Positions 56,163-63,281 of a DNA stretch of 63,281 bases are shown here, one piece after another; within the stretch, counting starts at the first letter, position 1; each line of letters opens with the position of its first letter. The translations under genes and the position numbers were made by a program. The notes below the pieces were generated by a model. That model worked only from the letters and a program-made list of their open reading frames with translations, had not been told where the DNA came from and did no database searches. Origin of the DNA: Guptibacillus spartinae (lineage in GTDB: Bacteria; Bacillota; Bacilli; Bacillales; Guptibacillaceae); assembly GCF_028610625.1 (NCBI RefSeq), contig NZ_JAQQWU010000018.1, positions 1 through 63,281 on the forward strand. The letters run 5' to 3'.

Positions 56163-57134
56163 CTATCGGGGATTGATCACAACTTCAGACTTTGTTTTCT
56201 CCGCTTGATAAGCTCCCTCCATTAACACGGTTAGATCAAGAGCAAGCGCAACGTTTTCATCTGTCCCTTTACCCGTTTGAATGTGGTCAATCCATTGTGA
56301 AAATGGAGAAGGTTTATCCGTGGGTATCCTAACCTCTTCCCATTTATCCGAAACTTTTTTGATTAGTTTCTTATCAGGAATTCCGTAGATAGCAGAGCCT
56401 TTTGTACCGTGTATTTCGATAGTAAATGGGGAGTGAGCTGTGACAAAACCCGTTTCCACTACTCCATAAGATCCATTTTCATACCCGAATGTGACGATCG
56501 CCTGATCTTCGACTTCTTTTTTCGTTACATACCCGAACTGTGCTGTGACACGGTCTGGCATTCCATGAAAAAGTCTTGTTAAGTAAACCGGGTGACAACC
56601 AAGGTCAATTAATGCTCCACCCTGACACTCCTCTTTATTGTAGAAATGATTTGGAAGCCAATCAGCAGTGGCTCCATTATGTGCAAGTCGCACGCGCGTC
56701 TGCGTCAGTTCTCCCAGCTCACCTGATTCAATCAAGTTTTGAACAGCTTCCGTGTAGCCATCATAAACGCGCGGCAATGAAACAAATAACTTTATGTCTG
56801 ATTCCTTCACTGCATTCAGTATATCAATTGCTTCTTCTTCAGTAGACGCCAGAACTTTCTCAGTAAAAATATGCTTTCCTGCTTGAGCTGCTTGTACCAT
56901 TACTTCCTTATGACGATTTGTCGGAGAGCTAACAACAACAGCTTCTATTTCTTGCCGGTTCAGAAGATCTTCTAGATCACTTATGTACTCTACTTCTCTC
57001 ATTTGAGCTTCTTTTCTTCCACGCTCTTCATTTTCGTCCCAAATCGCTGCAATTTCCACATCAGGATGAATCCGCGCTTCTTCCGCATAATCTTTTGCAT
57101 GGACGTGCCAAAAACTAATCATTCCAATCTTCAT
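56163..57134 (-). CDS. Gfo/Idh/MocA-family oxidoreductase
   Basis: A 323-residue NAD(P)-dependent dehydrogenase, usually acting on sugars, inositol or sugar acids. The N-terminal Rossmann domain starts MKIGMISFWHVHAKDY, with the EKVLAST motif (the EKP-like catalytic lysine region) near residue 95, and the C-terminal substrate domain contains GGALIDLGCHPVYLTRLF. The ATG at 57134 has GGAGGCGG eight bases upstream. The substrate is not known; it is divergent from the CarD-like gene. Confidence 0.88.
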   Translation of the reverse strand: MKIGMISFWHVHAKDYAEEARIHPDVEIAAIWDENEERGRKEAQMREVEYISDLEDLLNRQEIEAVVVSSPTNRHKEVMVQAAQAGKHIFTEKVLASTEEEAIDILNAVKESDIKLFVSLPRVYDGYTEAVQNLIESGELGELTQTRVRLAHNGATADWLPNHFYNKEECQGGALIDLGCHPVYLTRLFHGMPDRVTAQFGYVTKKEVEDQAIVTFGYENGSYGVVETGFVTAHSPFTIEIHGTKGSAIYGIPDKKLIKKVSDKWEEVRIPTDKPSPFSQWIDHIQTGKGTDENVALALDLTVLMEGAYQAEKTKSEVVINPR

Positions 57135-57277
57135 TTTTGTAACCGCCTCCATTATTGGCTAAAACCATATTTGTCTATTATTGTAATGGAGTTTGCATCG
57201 ATCAATCAATCAAACAGCCATATCGAAAAAAATATTCCATTCGTACAAATTAATTGTTTATGTTATAATAGGAGATG

Positions 57278-57286
57278 TGCTATAAT
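57278..57286 (+). promoter_or_regulatory. extended -10 promoter of the CarD-like gene
   Basis: TGCTATAAT at 57278-57286; a second TATAAT lies at 57264. No convincing -35 is seen at the usual distance. The start codon follows about 22 bases later. Confidence 0.55.
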
Positions 57287-57308
57287 TTATAAATTTGGGG
57301 GTGGGCGC

Positions 57309-57794
57309 TTGTTTGAGGTAGGCGATAAGATTTTTTATCCCATGTACGGTGCAGGTATAGTCGAAGCTATCGAAGAAAAAGAAATACTGGGTGAAACTCA
57401 GATCTATTATATTCTTAATATGCCTTTTCGAGATATTCAGGTGATGATTCCAAAAGGGAAGACAGAAAACCTGAAAATTCGTGAAGTGTCTGACGTCAGC
57501 ACAATGGACCAGGTTCTCACTTCTTTTAACGAAGAAGTAGACGTGGAAGAGCCCAGTGCAAATAGAAACCAGCGTTACAGGGATAATATGAACAAGCTCA
57601 AAACCGGTGATATCCACAATCATGTGGAAGTGATCCGTGAGCTCGTAGCCCTAAACAAGAAACGACCACTCGGAACTGACGATAAAAAACTACTGGAAAA
57701 CGCCCAGCAGTTTCTCATAAGCGAGATCGTTCTGACAAAAGATGTCGAGTTAGATCAAGCAACTGTTATTTTAAAAGAAGCCATTAAACATTAA
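57309..57794 (+). CDS. CarD-family transcription regulator (YdeB-like)
   Basis: A 161-residue protein. The N-terminal CarD/TRCF RNA polymerase-interaction domain (about 1-65: FEVGDKIFYPMYGAGIVEAI, EEKEILGETQIYYILNM) binds the polymerase beta subunit, and the helical C-terminal part binds upstream promoter DNA in this family. It resembles B. subtilis YdeB. The start is a TTG after GGGGGTGG; earlier in-frame starts would place the -10 boxes inside the gene. It is followed by a terminator and then the structured repeats. Confidence 0.85.
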   Translation: MFEVGDKIFYPMYGAGIVEAIEEKEILGETQIYYILNMPFRDIQVMIPKGKTENLKIREVSDVSTMDQVLTSFNEEVDVEEPSANRNQRYRDNMNKLKTGDIHNHVEVIRELVALNKKRPLGTDDKKLLENAQQFLISEIVLTKDVELDQATVILKEAIKH

Positions 57795-57807
57795 AGTAAA
57801 GTTTGCG

Positions 57808-57840
57808 AAAAAGGACAGCCAACGGGCTGCCCTTTTTTTA
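57808..57840 (+). terminator. terminator of the CarD-like gene
   Basis: AAAAAGGACAGCC pairs with GGCTGCCCTTTTT apart from one A-C mismatch, 4-base loop, T-run. Confidence 0.75.
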
Positions 57841-57854
57841 TTGGTGGCACATAT

Positions 57855-58227
57855 GCTTTAGTTTGTGCTAGCTGCAACACACCAGGACCTAGGTCGCTTC
57901 ACCTTTCAAACCTGAACACAAAGACCGTGTTCATTTTGAAGGCAGCGTCTGCCGGGTCTAAACGGGGTTTTTCCGCTTTACTTTGTGCTAGCTGCAAAAC
58001 CCCAGACCCTCGGCCACTTCACCTTTCAAACCGAACACAAAGACCGTGTTCATTTTGAAAGGCTCCAGTGTCTGCCGGGTCTAAACGGGGTTTTTCCGCT
58101 TTACTTTACTTCCAGCTACAACACACCAGGACCTCGGTCGCTTCACCATTCAAACCGAACACAAAGGACGTGTTCATTTTGAATGGCTCCAGCGCCTGCC
58201 GGTCCTAAACGGTGTGTTTCCGCTTTA
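57855..58227. repeat. three tandem structured repeats of about 120 bp
   Basis: Three head-to-tail copies: unit 1 about 57861-57980, unit 2 about 57981-58103, unit 3 about 58104-58227. Each ends in CCGCTTTA. Unit period is 120 then 124 bases. Each copy can fold into a long branched hairpin with outer arms, an inner stem CCWTTCAAA/TTTGAAWGG and a tip GAACAC/GTGTTC. In units 2 and 3 the arms differ in sequence but stay complementary. In unit 1 the left arm is of the unit 3 type and the right arm of the unit 2 type, so it pairs poorly. The layout resembles a family of intergenic repeats I remember from Bacillaceae; I cannot verify that here. Confidence 0.85.
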
Positions 58228-59778
58228 GTTTTTCCCCAAGGTTTTGTTTTGGAAATTAGCTATGGCGGTGTATTCTTCGGTTAGTTTTCTTGAGATTCTG
58301 ATGTAGATTGGGAGTAGTTCTGAGTAGATTTGGACGTTTTCTTTTTTTGGTTCATGGCTAAATGTGTCTCCTACAAGGTCTGAGACGATGCTTAGGGAGT
58401 CAATTTCACCGAGTGCTTTTTTACCGAGTACGATGGCACCAAGGCAAGAGCTTTCATAGCTTTCTGGAACGGTTACTTCTTGGTTAAAGATGTCGGCCAT
58501 CATTTGTCTCCATAGAGCTGATCGAGCAAATCCACCTGTTGCTTTAATTTGCTTTGGCTCACCGATTAACTCTTCAAGTGCAAGCAGGACACTGTATAGA
58601 TTGTAAATAACCCCTTCAAGTACTGCGCGGATCATGTGCTCTTTTTTATGATGCATGGCAAGTCCAAAGAAACTTCCGCGCGCATCAGAATTCCATAATG
58701 GAGCGCGTTCACCAGCAAGATATGGATGGAAAAGAAGACCGTCAGAGCCAGGGTTCACCTGTTCGGCAATTCGTGTCAGTATTTCATATGTGTCAATGCC
58801 TAAGCGTTTGGCTGTTTCTGTTTCAGATGCTGCAAATTGATCGCGTACCCAGCGGAATGTGATACCACCGTTATTTACTGGACCACCTACAACCCACTTA
58901 TCTTCCGTAAGAGCGTAGCAGAAAATGCGTCCTTTTGGATCGGTAACAGGACGGTCCGTTACAGCTCTAATGGCTCCACTTGTCCCAATAGTGACCGCTA
59001 CAACGCCCGGCTCAATCGCATTAACGCCAAGGTTTGATAAGACGCCATCACTTGCTCCAATGATGAAGTTAGTTGAAGAAGTAAGCCCTGTTTCCTCAAT
59101 ATATGGTGCTTTTAACCCAGACATCATATGCGTTGTTGAAACGGGCTTCGATAATTGTTCCGCTGTGATTCCAGCAATTTCAAGCGCTTCTTCATCCCAA
59201 TTAAGCTGTTCTAAATTAAATAAGCCTGTCGCTGAGGCAATTGAATAGTCAATTACATACTCATGGAAAAAGCGGTAAAACACGTATTCTTTTATTGAAA
59301 TGAATTTTGCAACTGATTGAAATAACTCACTTTCATCATTTTTAAGCCAGACAAGCTTCGAAAGAGGTGACATTGGATGAATAGGGGTTCCTGTTCGACG
59401 ATAAATTTCATGTCCACCCATGTCATTTTTTATCTTTTCTGCCCAATGTGCACTTCGGTTGTCTGCCCAGGTGATGCAATTAGTCAACGGTTTTCCCTTT
59501 TCATCCACTCCAATCAAACTGTGCATGGCTGAGCTAAATGAAACAAATTTCACTTGCTCACCGTTCAGCTGATTATCTTGTATCACCGTCCGAATGGACT
59601 CGACAACAGCTAGAAGAATTTGTTCAGGATCTTGTTCTGCTGTTGCTGGTGTTGGAGTAAAGAGCGGGTACTCAACATTATGTTTTGATACGGGCTGCCC
59701 GTTATGATTAAATAGAACGGCTTTTGTACTCGTAGTACCGATATCCACACCGATCATATATTGTTCATTCATCGTCAT
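58225..59778 (-). CDS. gntK: gluconokinase
   Basis: A 517-residue FGGY-family kinase that phosphorylates gluconate to 6-phosphogluconate. The ATP-site start YMIGVDIGTTSTKAVLFNHN and the middle GVVAVTIGTSGAIRAV are typical of gluconokinase/xylulokinase; close to B. subtilis GntK in length and N-terminus as I recall it. AGGAGG precedes the ATG. It follows gnd with a hairpin between them. Its TAA stop lies in the last bases of repeat unit 3, so the repeat hairpin is the first structure after the gene. Confidence 0.9.
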   Translation of the reverse strand: MTMNEQYMIGVDIGTTSTKAVLFNHNGQPVSKHNVEYPLFTPTPATAEQDPEQILLAVVESIRTVIQDNQLNGEQVKFVSFSSAMHSLIGVDEKGKPLTNCITWADNRSAHWAEKIKNDMGGHEIYRRTGTPIHPMSPLSKLVWLKNDESELFQSVAKFISIKEYVFYRFFHEYVIDYSIASATGLFNLEQLNWDEEALEIAGITAEQLSKPVSTTHMMSGLKAPYIEETGLTSSTNFIIGASDGVLSNLGVNAIEPGVVAVTIGTSGAIRAVTDRPVTDPKGRIFCYALTEDKWVVGGPVNNGGITFRWVRDQFAASETETAKRLGIDTYEILTRIAEQVNPGSDGLLFHPYLAGERAPLWNSDARGSFFGLAMHHKKEHMIRAVLEGVIYNLYSVLLALEELIGEPKQIKATGGFARSALWRQMMADIFNQEVTVPESYESSCLGAIVLGKKALGEIDSLSIVSDLVGDTFSHEPKKENVQIYSELLPIYIRISRKLTEEYTAIANFQNKTLGKN

Positions 59779-59909
59779 AAGCCATTCCTCCTACATGATT
59801 GTTCATTCTACTTAATAGTATAACTTTTTCGTACACTTGTTACGAATCATCTAGCCATCTGTAAGCGTGTTCAATTGCCACAAGTGAGTTGTACCTACAC
59901 AAAAGATCA

Positions 59910-59937
59910 GGAAGCATGTTTGTGTCAACATGCTTCC
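59910..59937 (-). terminator. hairpin between gnd and gntK
   Basis: GGAAGCATG (59910-59918) pairs with CATGCTTCC (59929-59937). The T-run is weak, so read-through into gntK is plausible. Confidence 0.6.
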
Positions 59938-59961
59938 CTGCTCTACTTTTTAAATTTAAAA

Positions 59962-60861
59962 TTAATTACTTTTTTCAGTTGCGTGGCCGCCGAATTCATT
60001 ACGGAGTGCTGCAACAACTTTACCAGTGAATGTATCGTCTTCTAGTGAACGATAGCGCATCATCAAGGAAAGAGCGATCACAGGCGTTGCTGTTTGAAGG
60101 TCAAGGGCCGTTTCTACTGTCCATTTTCCTTCGCCTGAAGAATTCATTACTCCGCGAATATCATCCAAGTTTGCATCTTTAGAAAATGCAGACTCTGTTA
60201 ATTCCATTAACCACGAGCGAATAACAGAGCCGTTGTTCCATACGCGCGCCACTTTTTCGTAATCAAAGTCATATTCACTTTTACTTAGTAGATCAAAACC
60301 TTCAGCAATCGATTGCATCATGCCATATTCCACACCATTATGAACCATTTTTAGGAAGTGACCACTGCCAGACTCGCCAGTGTAGAGGTATCCATCTTCC
60401 ACACAAATGTCATCGAATAACGGCTCAATCGTTTCAAATACCTTGCTATCTCCACCGATCATTGTACAAGCGCCATTTCGTGCACCTGACTTCCCACCGC
60501 TAGTTCCGACATCAAAGAAGTAAATGCCTTTTTCTAGAAGCATTTCGCCTCTGCGCTTTGAATCCTTATAATGGGAATTACCACCATCAATGATAATATC
60601 GCCTTTTTCAAGAAGCGTAGACAATTCAGTTGTTACAGCTTCCGTAATATCACCTGAAGGAACCATCATCCATAGGATACGTGGCGCCTCTAAAGATTCG
60701 ACAACTTCTTTAAGAGAGTGCTTTCCGGCAAACCCTTCATCATTCATTTTTTCAACCTGTTCCTCGTTTGCATCATGTACGATCACGTTATGTTCATGAT
60801 CACGTAAGTTTAGGGCAAGGTTATATCCCATCTTGCCAAGACCAATTAATCCGACGTTCAT
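59962..60861 (-). CDS. gnd: 6-phosphogluconate dehydrogenase, decarboxylating (short form)
   Basis: A 299-residue enzyme that oxidises 6-phosphogluconate to ribulose 5-phosphate, CO2 and NAD(P)H. The Rossmann motif is NVGLIGLGKMGYNLALNLRD, the substrate signature DGGNSHYKDSKRR, and the active-site region HFLKMVHNGVEYG. Length and sequence match the short YqeC/GntZ-type form. Its promoter is strong (TTGAAA, 16 bases, TATAAT). It precedes gntK, giving a gluconate shunt. AAGGAG sets the ATG. Confidence 0.93.
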   Translation of the reverse strand: MNVGLIGLGKMGYNLALNLRDHEHNVIVHDANEEQVEKMNDEGFAGKHSLKEVVESLEAPRILWMMVPSGDITEAVTTELSTLLEKGDIIIDGGNSHYKDSKRRGEMLLEKGIYFFDVGTSGGKSGARNGACTMIGGDSKVFETIEPLFDDICVEDGYLYTGESGSGHFLKMVHNGVEYGMMQSIAEGFDLLSKSEYDFDYEKVARVWNNGSVIRSWLMELTESAFSKDANLDDIRGVMNSSGEGKWTVETALDLQTATPVIALSLMMRYRSLEDDTFTGKVVAALRNEFGGHATEKSN

Positions 60862-60906
60862 ATGAAAAACTCCTTATACGAATGAAATATTTTTTCCTAT
60901 ATACTA

Positions 60907-60934
60907 ATTATACATTAAATATTTTTTGTTTCAA
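60907..60934 (-). promoter_or_regulatory. promoter of gnd-gntK
   Basis: TTGAAA (60929-60934), 16-base spacer, TATAAT (60907-60912) on the minus strand. Divergent from the RpiR-type regulator. Confidence 0.8.
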
Positions 60935-60952
60935 TTGGTTGAGCGGAATCTA

Positions 60953-60981
60953 TTTTCATCTTATTTGTAATCGGTTACAAT
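60953..60981 (+). promoter_or_regulatory. promoter of the RpiR regulator
   Basis: TTTTCA (60953-60958), 17-base spacer, TACAAT (60976-60981). The operator palindrome overlaps the spacer and -10. Confidence 0.65.
60965..60980. promoter_or_regulatory. operator-like palindrome TTGTAATCGGTTACAA
   Basis: TTGTAA and TTACAA arms around a 4-base centre. It lies on the regulator's own -10, so autoregulation is likely; it is about 30 bases upstream of the gnd -35. Confidence 0.65.
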
Positions 60982-61015
60982 GATAAAATCAGGAGTGATA
61001 GAGAGGAGAATGAAC

Positions 61016-61873
61016 ATGTCCGACACGGAAACCCGTCACTGCCTTCCAAGAATCCGCTCTTCTTACTCGCAATTTAGCGAAAAAGAACGGCAGGTTGCGG
61101 ATTATATTTTAAATAATTCGAATAAAATTATCCATAGTACTATTAATCAGGTGGCTGAAGACCTGAACGTGGCCGATGCTACCGTTTTCCGTTTTTGTAA
61201 ACGAATTGGCTTCAAAGGTTTTCAAGCAATGAAGATTGCCCTTGCAGCTGAAATTGTGAACCCTATTCAAGATATTCATGAAACCATCACAGAAACTGAT
61301 TCTACAAAAGAGGTTGCCGAAAAAGTCCTTCGGTCAAACATTCGTACGCTTGAAGATACGTATCATATTCTGGATGACGCAACAATTGACAAGGCTGTTC
61401 AAATTTTATTAAAAGCCACACATATTGAATTTTATGGTAATGGTGGTTCTGGTATTATTGCGATGGACGCTCAGCATAAATTTATTCGAACGGGGTTACG
61501 CTCAACGTCATATAGTGATGCGCATTTGCAAATCATGTCAGCCTCTCAGCTCTCTCGTAGCGATGTTGCTGTCTTGATTTCTCATTCTGGTACGAATAAA
61601 GATATGTTACGCGTGGCTGATATTGCGCGTGGAACAGGTGCAACGACAATTGCTATCACGAACCTGGCCACTTCTCCACTTAGTAAAAAAGTCGATATTC
61701 CACTCTATACTGTTTCACAAGAGACAGACTTTCGCTCGGAAGCGCTCGCTTCTAGGATTGCACAATTAAGTCTCGTTGATGCGCTTTATGTGAACATTAT
61801 GATTGCGCGAAAAGAAAAGTCTCAACATTCTCTTCAATTAATGCGCGAAGCGATTTCTTCAAAGCGAATATAA
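61016..61873 (+). CDS. RpiR/MurR-family regulator of the gluconate module
   Basis: A 285-residue regulator. The N-terminal RpiR HTH covers about 10-80 (FSEKERQVADYILNN, VADATVFRFCKRIGFKGFQ), and the C-terminal SIS domain about 120-265 (EFYGNGGSGIIAMDAQHKF, VLISHSGTNKDML) binds a sugar phosphate, probably 6-phosphogluconate from the context. It is divergent from gnd-gntK. The ATG at 61016 has GAGAGGAG eight bases upstream; ATGs at 61010 or 60980 are too close to or before it. Confidence 0.87.
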   Translation: MSDTETRHCLPRIRSSYSQFSEKERQVADYILNNSNKIIHSTINQVAEDLNVADATVFRFCKRIGFKGFQAMKIALAAEIVNPIQDIHETITETDSTKEVAEKVLRSNIRTLEDTYHILDDATIDKAVQILLKATHIEFYGNGGSGIIAMDAQHKFIRTGLRSTSYSDAHLQIMSASQLSRSDVAVLISHSGTNKDMLRVADIARGTGATTIAITNLATSPLSKKVDIPLYTVSQETDFRSEALASRIAQLSLVDALYVNIMIARKEKSQHSLQLMREAISSKRI

Positions 61874-61885
61874 CCTTATATAGCC

Positions 61886-61911
61886 AACCGCCATTCCAGG
61901 CGGTTTTTTTA
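61886..61911 (+). terminator. terminator of the RpiR regulator
   Basis: AACCGCC (61886-61892), 6-base loop, GGCGGTT (61899-61905), T-run. Confidence 0.88.
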
Positions 61912-62013
61912 TATTCTTCAACTTAGAAAGCGCATGATAAGACAACGAATCCTCTCCCGTGCTAAACTGTAAGGGATGTAATTACAGTATGTTTATAATA
62001 AAGGAGGAACACA

Positions 62014-63132
62014 ATGACTTCGAATCGAAAAATGCTACAATCTTATACGCTCCCTTCAGGAGTAGAATTAAAGAACCGTGTCATGCTTGCTCCGATGACT
62101 AATTTTTTATCCAATGATGATGGCACGGTATCCGCACAGGAACTGGCTTATTATGAAAAGCGCTCTGGCGGTGTAGGTGCTGTTATTACGGCCTGCGCAA
62201 ATGTTCTTCCGCACGGTAAAGGCTTTGCTGGTGAAATTGGAGCGTACCGCGATGAACAGATTTCAGGTCTCAAAAAATTAGCAGATACCATTCACTCTGA
62301 AGGGGCAAAAGCCATTCTACAAATCTTCCATGGCGGAAGAATGTGTCCTCCAGAGCTCGTTCCAGATGAAGAAATCCTTAGCGCAAGTGCTGTCCCAGCT
62401 GAGCGTGAAGGTTCGAAAACACCTCGTGCTATGACAGAAGATGAAATTCAAGAAACCATTCAAGCTTTTGGTCAAGCAACGCGAAGAGCAATTGAAGCGG
62501 GGTTTGATGGAGTAGAACTTCATGGTGCAAATACGTATCTTCTCCAACAGTTCTTTTCTCCTCATTCAAACAGAAGAGATGACGCATGGGGTGGGAGTCT
62601 TGAAAACCGCATGAAATTCCCTTTAGCCGTTTTAGAATCTGTCCAAGCAGCAATCAAAAAGTACGCTAATAAGGCTTTCGTTCTTGGCTATCGCATTTCA
62701 CCTGAAGAACGTGAAAATCCTGGTATCACAATGGATGATACCCTTCAGCTTGTTGATGAGCTTGCCACACGTCACCTCGATTATGTTCACGTATCACTAT
62801 CCGATTTCTATCAAGGCTCGATGCGTGAGGAAGACGCTACACCACGCATGGAAATGATCAAAGAACGAATTGGTCACCTTGTTCCTGTTATCGGCGTTGG
62901 CTCTCTTCATACTCCTGATGATGTAGAAAAAGCACTTGATACTGGTGTGCCCCTCATTGCCCTTGGTCGTGAAATGATTATGGAACCAAACTGGGTGGAA
63001 AAAGTTCAGAACGGGAATGAGGACACAATTCGTGTAACGTTACGGAAAGACGCACAGCAAGAGCTCGTTTTACCTGATCCACTTTGGAACGCGATTTTTA
63101 GCGTACCTGGCTGGTTTCCAATCGAAGAATAA
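62014..63132 (+). CDS. NADH:flavin oxidoreductase (Old Yellow Enzyme family)
   Basis: A 372-residue FMN-dependent TIM-barrel enzyme that reduces activated double bonds or related compounds with NAD(P)H. Recognisable parts are NRVMLAPMTNFLSNDDGTVS at the N-terminus, QIFHGGRM, AGFDGVELHGANTYLLQQFF with the FMN/substrate His-x-x-Asn, and GVGSLHTPDDVEKALDTG in the phosphate-binding end. AAAGGAGG sets the ATG. Its terminator looks cut off by the insertion element that follows. Confidence 0.92.
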   Translation: MTSNRKMLQSYTLPSGVELKNRVMLAPMTNFLSNDDGTVSAQELAYYEKRSGGVGAVITACANVLPHGKGFAGEIGAYRDEQISGLKKLADTIHSEGAKAILQIFHGGRMCPPELVPDEEILSASAVPAEREGSKTPRAMTEDEIQETIQAFGQATRRAIEAGFDGVELHGANTYLLQQFFSPHSNRRDDAWGGSLENRMKFPLAVLESVQAAIKKYANKAFVLGYRISPEERENPGITMDDTLQLVDELATRHLDYVHVSLSDFYQGSMREEDATPRMEMIKERIGHLVPVIGVGSLHTPDDVEKALDTGVPLIALGREMIMEPNWVEKVQNGNEDTIRVTLRKDAQQELVLPDPLWNAIFSVPGWFPIEE

Positions 63133-63159
63133 AATGAAGAAAGCCCTCGCATTGTAATA

Positions 63160-63281
63160 TGTACCCTATAGAGTAGACACTTTAAAAAAGTCTGCCCTGT
63201 AGGGTACTTTTATGTATAATGGGGACAAATTCATCGATGGGATATGATTCAATGAGTAAAAAAGTTTTCTCAGAAAAAGAG
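63160..63281 (+). mobile_element. left end of an IS3-like insertion sequence
   Basis: From TGTACCCTATAGAGTAGACA (63160-63179) on, the sequence has the TG end and leader expected of an IS3-family element. GTACCCTATAG (63161-63171) pairs with CTGTAGGGTAC (63197-63207), forming a strong leader hairpin, and a TATAAT (63215-63220) follows. The element continues past the right edge of the window. Its exact left boundary is judged by eye. Confidence 0.68.
63252..63281 (+). CDS. transposase orfA, N-terminal fragment (cut by the window edge)
   Basis: The last 30 bases start a frame reading MSKKVFSEKE, which I recall as the beginning of the HTH protein of IS3/IS150-group transposases in Bacillus. Only ten residues are visible, so the call rests on this N-terminus and on the insertion-element leader before it. 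Confidence 0.6.
   Translation, partial: MSKKVFSEKE

Noticed and set aside
57003-57308. Long N-terminal extension of the CarD-like protein
   Set aside because: It overlaps the divergent MocA-type gene and contains the -10 boxes; the CarD domain begins right at the TTG at 57309.
57855-58227. CRISPR-like reading of the tandem repeats
   Set aside because: Only three copies of about 120 bp with no unique spacers and no cas genes; the units are internally folded, not repeat-spacer.

Overview
The window looks like chromosome of a member of the Bacillaceae, probably an aerobic, possibly alkaliphilic or marine Bacillus relative. Reasons: classic Gram-positive Shine-Dalgarno sites (AAGGAGG) before most genes, frequent TTG and GTG starts, SAM-I and purine riboswitches, a qoxABCD quinol oxidase, CcpA/LacI-type sugar control and many sharp intrinsic terminators. 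Genes sit in short operons, mostly separated by bidirectional hairpins. There is no rRNA, tRNA, CRISPR array or prophage. Identifications come from reading motifs in the translated sequence, not from database searches.

Layout. 1-12 kb: a metallo-beta-lactamase-fold hydrolase preceded by a 20-bp-period repeat, a membrane diguanylate cyclase, a methionine sulfoxide reductase fusion overlapping a renalase-like flavoprotein, an M29 aminopeptidase, a RimK-like ligase, a GAF-HD-GYP protein, a DUF2515 protein, a two-gene membrane system with a DUF3100-like protein and a DAACS symporter that lacks the substrate arginine. 12-19 kb: a class-D-type sortase beside its likely LPETA substrate, then an ascorbate-type PTS (regulator with IIA domain, IIB, IIC). 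19-32 kb: aldehyde dehydrogenase, SDR, an ABC exporter with a divergent XRE-TPR regulator, an S-box controlled S-methylmethionine operon (mmuP-mmuM), an SGNH hydrolase and an Eis-like acetyltransferase. 33-42 kb: qoxABCD and a sucrose operon (scrR-scrA-scrB).

42-63 kb: an MFS exporter, a COG2509-like flavoprotein with a cysteine cluster, a cation/proton antiporter, topB, a cupin-HD-GYP protein, a secreted coiled-coil protein, an alpha-glucosidase behind a MalR-like operator, adenine deaminase behind a guanine-class purine riboswitch, an iron-dependent alcohol dehydrogenase, a Gfo/Idh/MocA dehydrogenase, a CarD-like regulator, three tandem structured repeats, a gluconate module (gnd, gntK, divergent RpiR regulator), an Old-Yellow-Enzyme reductase and the left end of an IS3-like element at the right edge.

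The strongest unexplained signals are the tandem repeats at 57.9-58.2 kb, where base changes between copies preserve pairing; the five phased TTTRGCYAAT boxes at 171-260; the sortase/LPETA pair; the C74-type purine aptamer on adenine deaminase; and a perfect TGTGA-N6-TCACA palindrome upstream of qoxA. No wholly new multi-gene defence or secretion system is evident.
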